A stretch of DNA of 11,060 nucleotides from positions 1-11,060 of the forward strand of contig JBCCFD010000252.1 of NCBI GenBank assembly GCA_039029915.1, given 5' to 3'. Shown here in pieces: positions 1 through 5,092 of the stretch (the first letter of the stretch is position 1; the number at the start of each line of letters is the position of its first letter). The notes under the pieces were generated by a model. It was not told the origin of the DNA. It did not search any database and saw only the letters and a program-made list of their open reading frames with translations. The DNA comes from QQUD01 sp039029915. Its GTDB lineage: Bacteria; Chloroflexota; Anaerolineae; Promineifilales; Promineifilaceae. The position numbers and the translations under genes are program-made.

Positions 1-139
1 GTCCCAAGTTCCAGTTCATGCAGTTGGCTGGAAAGGGAAGCTGCTTCATGCTGTCAGCATGCGTCAAGCCTTCTGTGCGCATTTTTATGATGCGGTCGGC
101 AAATTCGATCCGTTTGATATATTCAGTGGGGGTGGGCAT
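1..139 (-). CDS. DinB-family protein, N-terminal part (cut by window edge)
   Basis: The first 46 codons of a minus-strand gene are present; the rest lies beyond the left edge. The start at 139 is supported by a GGAGA ribosome-binding site 7 nt upstream (sense strand GGAGAATTCAT then ATG). The protein begins MPTPTEYIKRIEFADRI and reaches NCMNWNLG, which resembles the N-terminal helix and 'N-x-x-W-x-x-G-H' turn of DinB/YfiT-type four-helix proteins, where a His just after this point binds metal. Family members are often metal-dependent thiol transferases or have no known role. The gene is divergent from the MerR-type regulator, so the 140-348 region may control both. The assignment rests on a short stretch and is moderate. 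Confidence 0.55.
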   Translation of the reverse strand, partial: MPTPTEYIKRIEFADRIIKMRTEGLTHADSMKQLPFPANCMNWNLG

Positions 140-174
140 ATGAATTCTCCATTATTTGTATGTGCAGTTTGGAT

Positions 175-195
175 TTTACGGTAAACAAAGTTTAC
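175..195. promoter_or_regulatory. Candidate operator: overlapping TTTAC/GTAAA inverted repeats
   Basis: A perfect 6-bp inverted repeat, GTAAAC-AAA-GTTTAC (181-195), is overlapped by TTTAC-G-GTAAA (175-185), so the same half-site occurs three times in 21 bp. It lies 36 bp upstream of the divergent DinB-family start and about 50 bp upstream of the MerR promoter. The spacing suits a repressor or activator site for the leftward gene. No regulator can be named from the sequence. Confidence 0.35.
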
Positions 196-242
196 TGACC
201 CTGTATGAGCCTCCTCTCATAATTGATTAATGTAATCGGGGG

Positions 243-273
243 TTGACTCTGAAGCTGGATCAGGGTTTATACT
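243..273 (+). promoter_or_regulatory. MerR-type promoter with 19-bp spacer and dyad operator
   Basis: A -35 element TTGACT (243-248) and a -10 element TATACT (268-273) are separated by 19 bp, longer than the 17 bp of ordinary sigma-70 promoters. Centred in the spacer is an inverted repeat, CTCTGA (247-252) and TCAGGG (260-265), matching at 5 of 6 positions. Over-long spacers with a dyad between the hexamers are the hallmark of promoters activated by MerR proteins through DNA untwisting. The next gene downstream encodes a MerR protein, so autoregulation is the natural reading. Transcription would start near 280 and leave a leader of about 69 nt. Confidence 0.75.
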
Positions 274-281
274 GCGTTCAA

Positions 282-306
282 CTTCAGAAAATGAAGGAGC
301 CCTTCA
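282..306 (+). promoter_or_regulatory. Overlapping inverted repeats in the MerR-gene leader
   Basis: Two mutually exclusive inverted repeats share the segment TGAAG: CTTCA-GAAAA-TGAAG (282-296) and TGAAGG-AGC-CCTTCA (292-306). The second has perfect 6-bp arms and a 3-nt loop. Both fall just after the predicted transcription start, so they could be an additional operator or alternative hairpins in the leader RNA. No U-run follows, so this is not a simple terminator. The function is not established. Confidence 0.35.
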
Positions 307-348
307 ACTAGACTAGGGCGTATATCACGGAAAGGATTTGTTAGAGAG

Positions 349-1200
349 ATGTTTCGCATTGGAGAATTTTCAAAAATAGCTCAAACGGCCGTATCGCAGT
401 TGCGCTACTATGATCGAATTGGTCTGTTCCAACCCTCACATACCGATAAGTTTACGAGCTATCGGTATTACAGTGCAGATCAGCTGCCAGATTTAAACCG
501 CATTTTAGCGCTTAAAGAGCTAGGGTTAACCTTAGACCAAATCAAGCGCATGGTGCTAGACGATGTGTCGGCTGAAGAGATTCGGGGAATGCTTTCTTTG
601 CGAAAGGCCCAAGTGGAGCAAACGCTTCAAGAAGAGGTTAATCGACTGCGCGTGATTGAATCACGTTTAAAACAGGTCGAAGCGCACGGGCAGATGAAAC
701 AGGATGACGTCATTTTGAAATCTGTACCGGCGCAGCCGTTTTATTCCACGCGCAACCTGCTGCCAGAGCTGTTTGATGGCGTGTCTATTATGGGTGAACT
801 GATGCAGCTGGTGCCTAAAGTGGTGGGCCAAAACAAGATGAGCCATTTAACGGCCGTTATCCACGGTGACGCCTTCCAAGTGGAAAAAGCCGATGTAGAA
901 ATGGGGTTCTTGCTCAATGATGCGTTTGATATGCCCCTGCTGCTGCCCAGCGGCAACGAGGTCAAAATGCGGATATTGCCTGCCGAGCCACAGGTCATTT
1001 CCGCGGTGCGCATTGGTCCCTTTGAAAACGGGTTTGAAAGCTACGCGAATTTAGGGCGGTGGGTACAAGAAAATGGATTTGTCATTAATGGCCCCGCCCG
1101 TGAGATCTTTATTGATCCACCAACCCCTGATTCTCAGGAAACGGCCGTTTGCGAAATCCAATTTCCAGTAAAGATCGGCACACCCATGCTCACTTCATAA
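349..1200 (+). CDS. MerR-family transcriptional regulator, BmrR/TipAL-like with GyrI-like ligand domain
   Basis: This 283-residue regulator has the MerR winged helix-turn-helix at about residues 1-70 (FRIGEFSKIA, then LRYYDRIGLFQPS and YRYYSADQL, a classic MerR signature). A dimerisation coiled coil follows at about 75-120 (LRKAQVEQTLQEEVNRL). Residues 120-283 look like a GyrI-like/BmrR effector domain, ending in a typical 'REIFIDPP...CEIQFPV' pattern. Such proteins bind hydrophobic or cationic small molecules and activate promoters with 19-bp spacers; one lies directly upstream. There is no metal-binding Cys cluster, so a metal sensor is unlikely. The ATG at 349 has an AAAGGA about 12 nt upstream, a weak site. 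The next genes encode an SRPBCC protein and a tautomerase, plausible members of the same regulon. The ligand is unknown. Confidence 0.88.
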   Translation: MFRIGEFSKIAQTAVSQLRYYDRIGLFQPSHTDKFTSYRYYSADQLPDLNRILALKELGLTLDQIKRMVLDDVSAEEIRGMLSLRKAQVEQTLQEEVNRLRVIESRLKQVEAHGQMKQDDVILKSVPAQPFYSTRNLLPELFDGVSIMGELMQLVPKVVGQNKMSHLTAVIHGDAFQVEKADVEMGFLLNDAFDMPLLLPSGNEVKMRILPAEPQVISAVRIGPFENGFESYANLGRWVQENGFVINGPAREIFIDPPTPDSQETAVCEIQFPVKIGTPMLTS

Positions 1201-1249
1201 ACCAACCATTTTTTAGAAAATCGATCGATAAAAATTGCCAATTCAGTTT

Positions 1250-1286
1250 GGAGGAATAGCCTATGCCAAAAAGCGAAATTTGCTAG
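1250..1286 (+). other. Strong Shine-Dalgarno followed by a 7-codon ORF
   Basis: GGAGG (1250-1254) lies 8 nt before an ATG (1263) that opens a seven-codon frame, MPKSEIC, ending in TAG at 1284-1286. It lies between the regulator and the SRPBCC gene, just before the AC-rich tandem repeat. It could be a leader peptide, or the surviving start of a gene whose body was replaced by the repeat tract. A 10-bp palindrome, ATCGATCGAT (1220-1229), lies just upstream. Nothing else in 1201-1304 looks coding. Confidence 0.3.
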
Positions 1287-1304
1287 ACAGCCAGATGCAA
1301 TTTG

Positions 1305-1366
1305 TAACCAATAATCAGTAACCAATAACCAATAACCAGTAACTAATAACCAATAACAACCAATCC
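1305..1366 (+). repeat. Heptameric AC-rich tandem repeat, consensus TAACCAA
   Basis: Seven consecutive 7-bp units run from 1305 to 1353: TAACCAA, TAATCAG, TAACCAA, TAACCAA, TAACCAG, TAACTAA, TAACCAA. A degenerate tail, TAACAACCAATCC, runs to 1366. The tract is almost free of G on the sense strand and ends directly at the AAGGAG ribosome-binding site of the SRPBCC gene. Related words occur in other intergenic gaps of this window (7603-7642 and 10584-10643). Confidence 0.85.
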
Positions 1367-1380
1367 AAGGAGATTTTAAA

Positions 1381-1872
1381 ATGGAAGTCATTCGAAAATT
1401 AAATGTTAATGCCCCCGCCAGCCAATTATGGACCATCTTAGCTGAAGAGTATGATCGCGTTGGCGAATGGACCAGTGAGATTGAACAATCCGCCCCCAAC
1501 CCAAACCTGCCCGTTGGGGAAGGACGGGTGTGCACCACCCCAGGATTTGGCGATATCAAAGAAACGATTACTAAGTTTGATGATCAGGCTCGTGAGTTTA
1601 GCTACGGAGCGGAGATTGCTAGCTTTCCATTCTTTGTTAAGGAAGTGGGAAACAGCTGGCGTGTAGAGGCGAAGGGGAATGAAAAGGCGGTGGTGCATAT
1701 GCACTTAAACGCGCGGTTGCTGCCTGTCTTTGCGCAGCTCATGGGACCGATTATGAAGCGGCAAATGTCAAAATCAGCGGACATTATTTTAGAAGAATTA
1801 AAATATTATGCTGAAAACGGCCGTGTTCACCCTCGTAAGCAAAAGCAGCTGGCTCAGGCCGCCATCGCCTAA
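1381..1872 (+). CDS. SRPBCC (START/polyketide cyclase-like) ligand-binding protein
   Basis: The 163-residue product has the layout of an SRPBCC helix-grip fold. An opening beta strand (MEVIRKLNVNAPASQLW) leads into a helix with the usual A-P-x-x-x-[VL]-W pattern. The middle is strand-rich, with ETITKFDDQAREFSYGAEI and a central NSWRVEA strand, and the long C-terminal helix is at about 120-145 (LMGPIMKRQMSKSADIILEELKYY). Proteins of this fold bind hydrophobic small molecules, and some act as cyclases, dehydratases or stress proteins; the exact role cannot be read here. The start is firm: AAGGAG lies 8 nt before the ATG. It follows the MerR-type gene and precedes the tautomerase by 41 nt, so the three probably share transcription. 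It carries one ACGGCCGT palindrome near its end. Confidence 0.75.
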   Translation: MEVIRKLNVNAPASQLWTILAEEYDRVGEWTSEIEQSAPNPNLPVGEGRVCTTPGFGDIKETITKFDDQAREFSYGAEIASFPFFVKEVGNSWRVEAKGNEKAVVHMHLNARLLPVFAQLMGPIMKRQMSKSADIILEELKYYAENGRVHPRKQKQLAQAAIA

Positions 1873-1913
1873 AAAATTCAGAAAAATTAATACAAAAAAT
1901 AAGGAGATTTATC

Positions 1914-2135
1914 ATGCCTCAAATTCACGTTACCTTACCAAAAGGATCCTGGTCAAAAGAAGAAAAGGCCGTTGTGGTTGAAAAGCTGACCTCAGCTATG
2001 GCTGAAGCTGGGAAAGTGACAGGTGTTGCAGAGCGAGCAGGTTTGCCAGACAGTAACATGGTTCCTTTTGTGAACGTCTTTATTGAAGAAACCGCAGAAG
2101 GAGGCTATGCCATCGGTGGTCAAGTTCTTGGCTAA
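1914..2135 (+). CDS. 4-oxalocrotonate tautomerase-like protein
   Basis: The 73-residue product starts Met-Pro (MPQIHVTLPKG), so removal of Met would expose the N-terminal Pro that acts as the catalytic base in the tautomerase superfamily. A helix follows (SKEEKAVVVEKLTSAMAEAGK), then a second strand (VPFVNVFIEE) and a C-terminal GGYAIGGQ segment like those of 4-OT relatives. It is slightly longer than the usual 60-65 residues. Family members tautomerise enols such as 2-hydroxymuconate, but many act on other substrates or none known. AAGGAG, 8 nt before the ATG, fixes the start. A terminator follows 24 nt after the stop, making this the last gene of the MerR-SRPBCC-tautomerase unit. The substrate is unknown. 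Confidence 0.8.
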   Translation: MPQIHVTLPKGSWSKEEKAVVVEKLTSAMAEAGKVTGVAERAGLPDSNMVPFVNVFIEETAEGGYAIGGQVLG

Positions 2136-2158
2136 ATGGCTAACTTAAACCAATAAAC

Positions 2159-2218
2159 AAAAGGCCCTTTTCCTTGAACATTTAGTTCTCTACATGATAG
2201 GAAGGGGCCTTTTTATTT
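2159..2218 (+). terminator. Rho-independent terminator, probably bidirectional
   Basis: AAAAGGCCC (2159-2167) pairs with GGGCCTTTT (2205-2213). The stem is extended by TTCCT with AGGAA, around a loop of about 24 nt, and is followed by a T-rich tail (TTTTATTT). It lies 24 nt after the tautomerase stop. The A-run on the left arm gives a T-run on the other strand, so it could also stop leftward transcription through the hydrolase remnant. Confidence 0.85.
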
Positions 2219-2547
2219 CCCTTTTGAAAAGAATGACCAAATTTCATCGGAGCTTCTTCTTGAAGATAATGCCCAATGCCTCTAAGGATGACGGTTTTAT
2301 GATTTGGGAATGCTTTTTCAAAGCGAATGCGTGTCTCTTCAGACCCTAACATTGGGTCGTCCGTGCCAAAGATAAGCAGAGCAGGATGCTGACCAAATTT
2401 GCTTAAGTTTCGCTCCACAATGTCAAAGTAGGGGCGACTTTTGCGAAGCTCTCTTCGAAACACGAAGGTGCAATACAGCGGAACTGGTCGCGCAGCTGCA
2501 AGATGATGTTGCGATATAAAAAAGAGCAAGATCATTTTTGATTTCAT
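2182..2547 (-). pseudogene. C-terminal remnant of a haloalkane dehalogenase-like alpha/beta hydrolase
   Basis: The open frame is 121 codons, but only residues about 25-100 (roughly 2475 down to 2248) look like a real protein. FRRELRKSRPYF is followed by PALLIFGTDDPML, a late strand carrying the catalytic-acid region. Then comes GIGHYLQEEAP, with the catalytic His of the triad at about residue 93. This pattern matches the last third of haloalkane dehalogenases and epoxide hydrolases, which are normally about 300 residues. The N-terminal two thirds, including the nucleophile elbow, are missing, and the C-terminal tail runs into the terminator hairpin and is not family-like. The first 24 residues are hydrophobic but not convincing. 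No clear ribosome-binding site is visible. Decay of a once-intact hydrolase is the simplest reading. Confidence 0.65.
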
Positions 2548-2632
2548 AAGATCATTTTGAACTAGTGCTTCGTTAGAGAGGAACCCGTCAACCTTTCCTG
2601 AGAAGAAATATTAAAAGGAACAAAATAATTAA

Positions 2633-2660
2633 TTGCAATTTGAATAATTCTTCCTAAAAT
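2633..2660 (+). promoter_or_regulatory. Candidate promoter of the P450 gene
   Basis: TTGCAA (2633-2638) and TAAAAT (2655-2660) are spaced by 16 bp in a very AT-rich stretch. A perfect 10-bp palindrome, AATTGCAATT (2631-2640), covers the -35 and could bind a regulator. The match to consensus is partial. The rest of 2548-2727 shows no coding potential. Confidence 0.3.
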
Positions 2661-2696
2661 TTTAGATGATGCACTTTTGAGAAAAGGTTAGTGAAT

Positions 2697-2713
2697 AGGG
2701 GTAATTATCCCCT
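2697..2713 (+). promoter_or_regulatory. Small inverted repeat abutting the P450 ribosome-binding site
   Basis: AGGGG (2697-2701) and CCCCT (2709-2713) form a 5-bp stem with a 7-nt loop. It ends 2 nt before the GAGGG (2716-2720) that serves as ribosome-binding site for the ATG at 2728. The C-run could alternatively contact the GGG of the ribosome-binding site. It may be an operator or a translational control hairpin, or chance. Confidence 0.25.
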
Positions 2714-2727
2714 TTGAGGGAAATTGA

Positions 2728-4056
2728 ATGAACCAAACACCACCATTTGTTAAAGGCTTACCGCTCTTTGGGAACATGCTTGCTTTTCTACAAGATAAGA
2801 TAAAAGTTATTGATACAGGGTATCAACAACATGGTGAAGTTTTCGCTATTAATTTAGCGGGTCAAAATGTGGCAATCCTTTTGGGGCCTGAGCATTCTCA
2901 GACATTTTTTGCTCTAACCGATAAGGCGTTATCAATTAAAGAACCCACTCAGTTTTTAGTTCCAGTTGTGGGTGAAATTGGGTCTTTGGGTACGCATGAA
3001 GGATATTTACAAGAGCGAAAAATTGTGGCGCCAATTTTAGGTGGGCGTAATATGAAGGGACACGTCGCTGCTATGGTGCGTGAAACAAAGGATTGGATTG
3101 CTGAACAACCCAGCGCTGGTTCATTTGATTTGAATGAATTTTCTCAAGAAATAACGATGAATGTGGCGGCACGGGCGCTTTTGGGGGATGCATTTCGAGA
3201 AGGATTTGGGGAAGAGTTCGTTCATCTATTCCATGATTTGGCCAATGGTGTTGATCAATTTTTACCTGACTCGCTTCCCTTACCCAAGTTTAGAAAACGA
3301 GATAAAGCCAAAAAAGCGCTTGATCGCCTTTTACTAGATTTAATTCACGAGCGGCGGCAGAATGCCGATCAATACGATGATTTTTTGCAAAAAATGATTG
3401 AAGCTGAACTAGATGATGGCACTCATTTTTCAGATCAACGTGTGGTGTCTCTTATTTTGTTAATGATTTTTGCAGGGTTCGATACAACGTCTGGCCATTT
3501 GGCTTGGGCGATTGCATTTTTGCTTGAGCGTCCTGATTATTTGAAGCTGGTACAAGAGGAAGTTGGTGCTGTATTTGAAAAGTCTGACACCATTGAACTT
3601 AAGCATTTGAAAGAGATGCCGCATCTTAACTACGCTATCATGGAAGTTGAACGTTTTCGACCCGCTGTCGAAGTGCTGGCTCGGCTGGTAAAGGAGCCGA
3701 TTGATATTGGTGGCTATCATATTCCTGAGGGCTGGATGGTAATGATTAGCCCCGAATATTCTCATCGGCTTGAACGGGTATTTTCTGACCCGCATCAATA
3801 TGACCCAGAGCGATTTAATGATGAACGATGTGAACATGCCCAACATAAAAATACCTTAACGGGTTTTGGTGGTGGCATGCATAGATGCTGGGGCATGAAT
3901 TTTGCTAACTATGAAATGGCGGTCATTATTGCTTTGTTATTAAAGACGTATGATATGGAGATTACGCCAATGCCATTTAAGCAAAAGAAGATAGCGGGCA
4001 TATGGCGACCAGATGTCCATGTGGAATTCAAAACGAAAAAGGCTATGCCTGCATAA
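2728..4056 (+). CDS. Cytochrome P450 (soluble, CYP51/CYP120-like heme motif)
   Basis: The 442-residue protein has all P450 signatures. A Pro-rich start (PPFVKGLPLFGN) has no membrane anchor. The I-helix oxygen-binding motif is AGFDTTS at 249-255, the K-helix ExxR is EVER at 306-309, the PERF motif is in YDPERFN, and the heme loop FGGGMHRCWG places the Cys ligand at residue 387. His rather than Arg at the second position before Arg-Cys is seen in CYP51/CYP120-like bacterial P450s that act on sterols, fatty acids or terpenoids. The substrate cannot be assigned, and no ferredoxin or reductase gene is adjacent. GAGGG at 2716-2720 supports the start. It is the only plus-strand gene after the terminator, has no ACGGCCGT copies and looks more AT-rich than its neighbours, which hints at separate acquisition. 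Confidence 0.93.
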   Translation: MNQTPPFVKGLPLFGNMLAFLQDKIKVIDTGYQQHGEVFAINLAGQNVAILLGPEHSQTFFALTDKALSIKEPTQFLVPVVGEIGSLGTHEGYLQERKIVAPILGGRNMKGHVAAMVRETKDWIAEQPSAGSFDLNEFSQEITMNVAARALLGDAFREGFGEEFVHLFHDLANGVDQFLPDSLPLPKFRKRDKAKKALDRLLLDLIHERRQNADQYDDFLQKMIEAELDDGTHFSDQRVVSLILLMIFAGFDTTSGHLAWAIAFLLERPDYLKLVQEEVGAVFEKSDTIELKHLKEMPHLNYAIMEVERFRPAVEVLARLVKEPIDIGGYHIPEGWMVMISPEYSHRLERVFSDPHQYDPERFNDERCEHAQHKNTLTGFGGGMHRCWGMNFANYEMAVIIALLLKTYDMEITPMPFKQKKIAGIWRPDVHVEFKTKKAMPA

Positions 4057-4369
4057 CAAACCTTCGTGATTCTTGCAGAATTTGCTCCCAATATGACTCA
4101 TCAATCTTGGTGATGGTGGCCCACTCTTTAAAAACACGGCCGTTTGGTGAAAATGGTGCCGCCAGCCCTTCATCAATTAAGGACAAAACGCGATCTTTTG
4201 GCAATTTTACAATAAGGTCATTAGTGCGGTGATTGAGTGTTGCAAAAAATTTCCCCTGTACACGTAGGCATTTAAATCCCATCATTGTACCTTCTTCTGC
4301 TTCCCCTTTGATAAGCATTGGGTTTGCTAAATCCCAAAACATGTTTTGTTTATCTTCTGACTGTGCCAT
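4043..4369 (-). CDS. YjbR/TfoX-like small protein
   Basis: The 108-residue product contains GTMMGFKCLRVQGKFFATL, then DLIVKLPKDRVLSLIDEG and PNGRVFKEWATI. This pattern of two strands, a 'vKLP' segment and a final 'fkeW' strand is typical of MmcQ/YjbR and TfoX N-terminal-domain proteins. These have no firmly established biochemical role. The start is the ATG at 4369, because AAGGAG lies 6 nt before it; an in-frame GTG 30 nt further upstream has no such site. Its stop lies inside the 3' end of the convergent P450 gene, with a 14-bp overlap. It carries one ACGGCCGT copy, encoding NGR. The upstream region contains a REP-like inverted repeat and a perfect -10 box. Confidence 0.7.
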   Translation of the reverse strand: MAQSEDKQNMFWDLANPMLIKGEAEEGTMMGFKCLRVQGKFFATLNHRTNDLIVKLPKDRVLSLIDEGLAAPFSPNGRVFKEWATITKIDESYWEQILQESRRFVMQA

Positions 4370-4400
4370 TAGGTCTCCTTGTATATTCAGAACCTGCACA

Positions 4401-4448
4401 CCCTGAGCTTATCAAAGGGGAAAGAAAGTCACTTCGACTGGCTCAGCG
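4401..4448. repeat. Degenerate REP-like inverted repeat (CTGAGC...GCTCAG type)
   Basis: CCCTGAGCTTATCAAAGGG (4401-4419) and CACTTCGACTGGCTCAGCG (4430-4448) are imperfect inverted copies of one element: 13 of 19 positions pair, plus one G-T, around a 10-nt loop. The arms resemble the 'CTTCGACnnGCTCAG' palindromic units found between genes in many bacterial genomes. It lies in the leader of the YjbR-like gene. Apart from it and the -10 box, 4370-4642 shows no gene. Confidence 0.55.
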
Positions 4449-4487
4449 ACCGCTATTTGTGGAAGTCCTAATATTTATAAAAGTAGA

Positions 4488-4493
4488 ATTATA
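4488..4493 (-). promoter_or_regulatory. Candidate -10 box of the YjbR-like gene
   Basis: On the minus strand this is a perfect TATAAT, about 120 nt upstream of the ATG at 4369. The -35 region is poor (TAGAAC or similar at 17 bp), so the promoter is uncertain. The REP-like hairpin would lie in the transcribed leader. Confidence 0.3.
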
Positions 4494-4642
4494 GCGCATT
4501 TAGAAAATATGTTCTATGCAAATTTCTTGCTACTTAGAATTTTTCTATGTTTGAATAAGCACACAAAATGGACCGCAGATTACGCCAATTCTTATTCACT
4601 TTATGCATGGTGATCAGCGGTTTTTGATTCTTGAAACGGCCG

Positions 4643-5089
4643 TTATTTTCGTTCCATATTCGATGCGGCCATGGTGAGAACCGACATTGTCAAGCGTGAA
4701 ACGGTGGCTAACTTGCCCGCCTCGTTCTTGATCTGAATATCCCACACATGCGTGGTGCGCCCAAGGTGAAACGGCCGTGCCGTGGCAATCGCCTTGCCCC
4801 CTTCGGGAATGGCCCGAATGTGGCTAACATTCAACGTTAAACCCACACATTTCTTTTGGCTAGGATCAACCGTCATTTGGCTAGCCACGCTGCCAATCGT
4901 TTCAGCCAGAGCGGCGGAAGCGCCACCGTGCATAGTGCGAAAGGGTTGAACCGTCCTGCCCGTGATGGGCATTTCAGCGACTAAATAATCTTCGCCAACT
5001 TCGGTAATCTTTATTTCTAAATGGCCTGCCATCGTGTCAACATGGAACCCTTGCACAATATCAGGCGTAAACTCTTGAAACCAAATCAT
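4643..5089 (-). CDS. Hotdog-fold acyl-CoA thioesterase (YdiI/PaaI type)
   Basis: The 148-residue product aligns by eye with the YdiI group of hotdog thioesterases: an N-terminal TMAGHLEIKITEVG, then QPFRTMHGGASAALAETIGS with the catalytic Glu at residue 63, and PFHLGRTTHVWDIQI near the C-terminus. YdiI-type enzymes hydrolyse aromatic acyl-CoAs such as benzoyl-CoA or dihydroxynaphthoyl-CoA. PaaI relatives clear dead-end CoA esters from phenylacetate breakdown. The gene starts 3 nt after the stop of the CoA ligase gene and is the last of the minus-strand cluster, so co-transcription is very likely. It probably frees CoA when ring-oxygenation products accumulate. Its TAA stop overlaps an AACGGCCGTT palindrome. 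The choice between a PaaI and a menaquinone (MenI) role rests on context and favours aromatic degradation. Confidence 0.85.
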   Translation of the reverse strand: MIWFQEFTPDIVQGFHVDTMAGHLEIKITEVGEDYLVAEMPITGRTVQPFRTMHGGASAALAETIGSVASQMTVDPSQKKCVGLTLNVSHIRAIPEGGKAIATARPFHLGRTTHVWDIQIKNEAGKLATVSRLTMSVLTMAASNMERK

Positions 5090-5092
5090 CTG

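Noticed and set aside
1305..1366. Possible CRISPR array
   Set aside because: Units are 7 bp with no spacers; this is a tandem microsatellite-like repeat. No cas genes are present.
1134..1559. A 141-codon minus-strand frame with a repetitive Tyr-Trp-Leu-Leu-Val-Thr segment
   Set aside because: The repeated peptide is only the translation of the 7-bp heptamer array; the frame also overlaps the ends of the regulator and SRPBCC genes, and has no family features.
3460..3846. Minus-strand 128-codon frame inside the P450 gene
   Set aside because: It is the antisense of the I-helix to K-helix region of an intact P450 and has no family pattern.
4370..4399. GTG start for the YjbR-like protein
   Set aside because: A clear AAGGAG lies just upstream of the ATG at 4369, within the would-be extension.
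4572..4621. Possible terminator, ACCGC...GCGGT followed by TTTTT on the plus strand
   Set aside because: The stem is only 5 bp with a 40-nt loop, and no plus-strand gene ends nearby.
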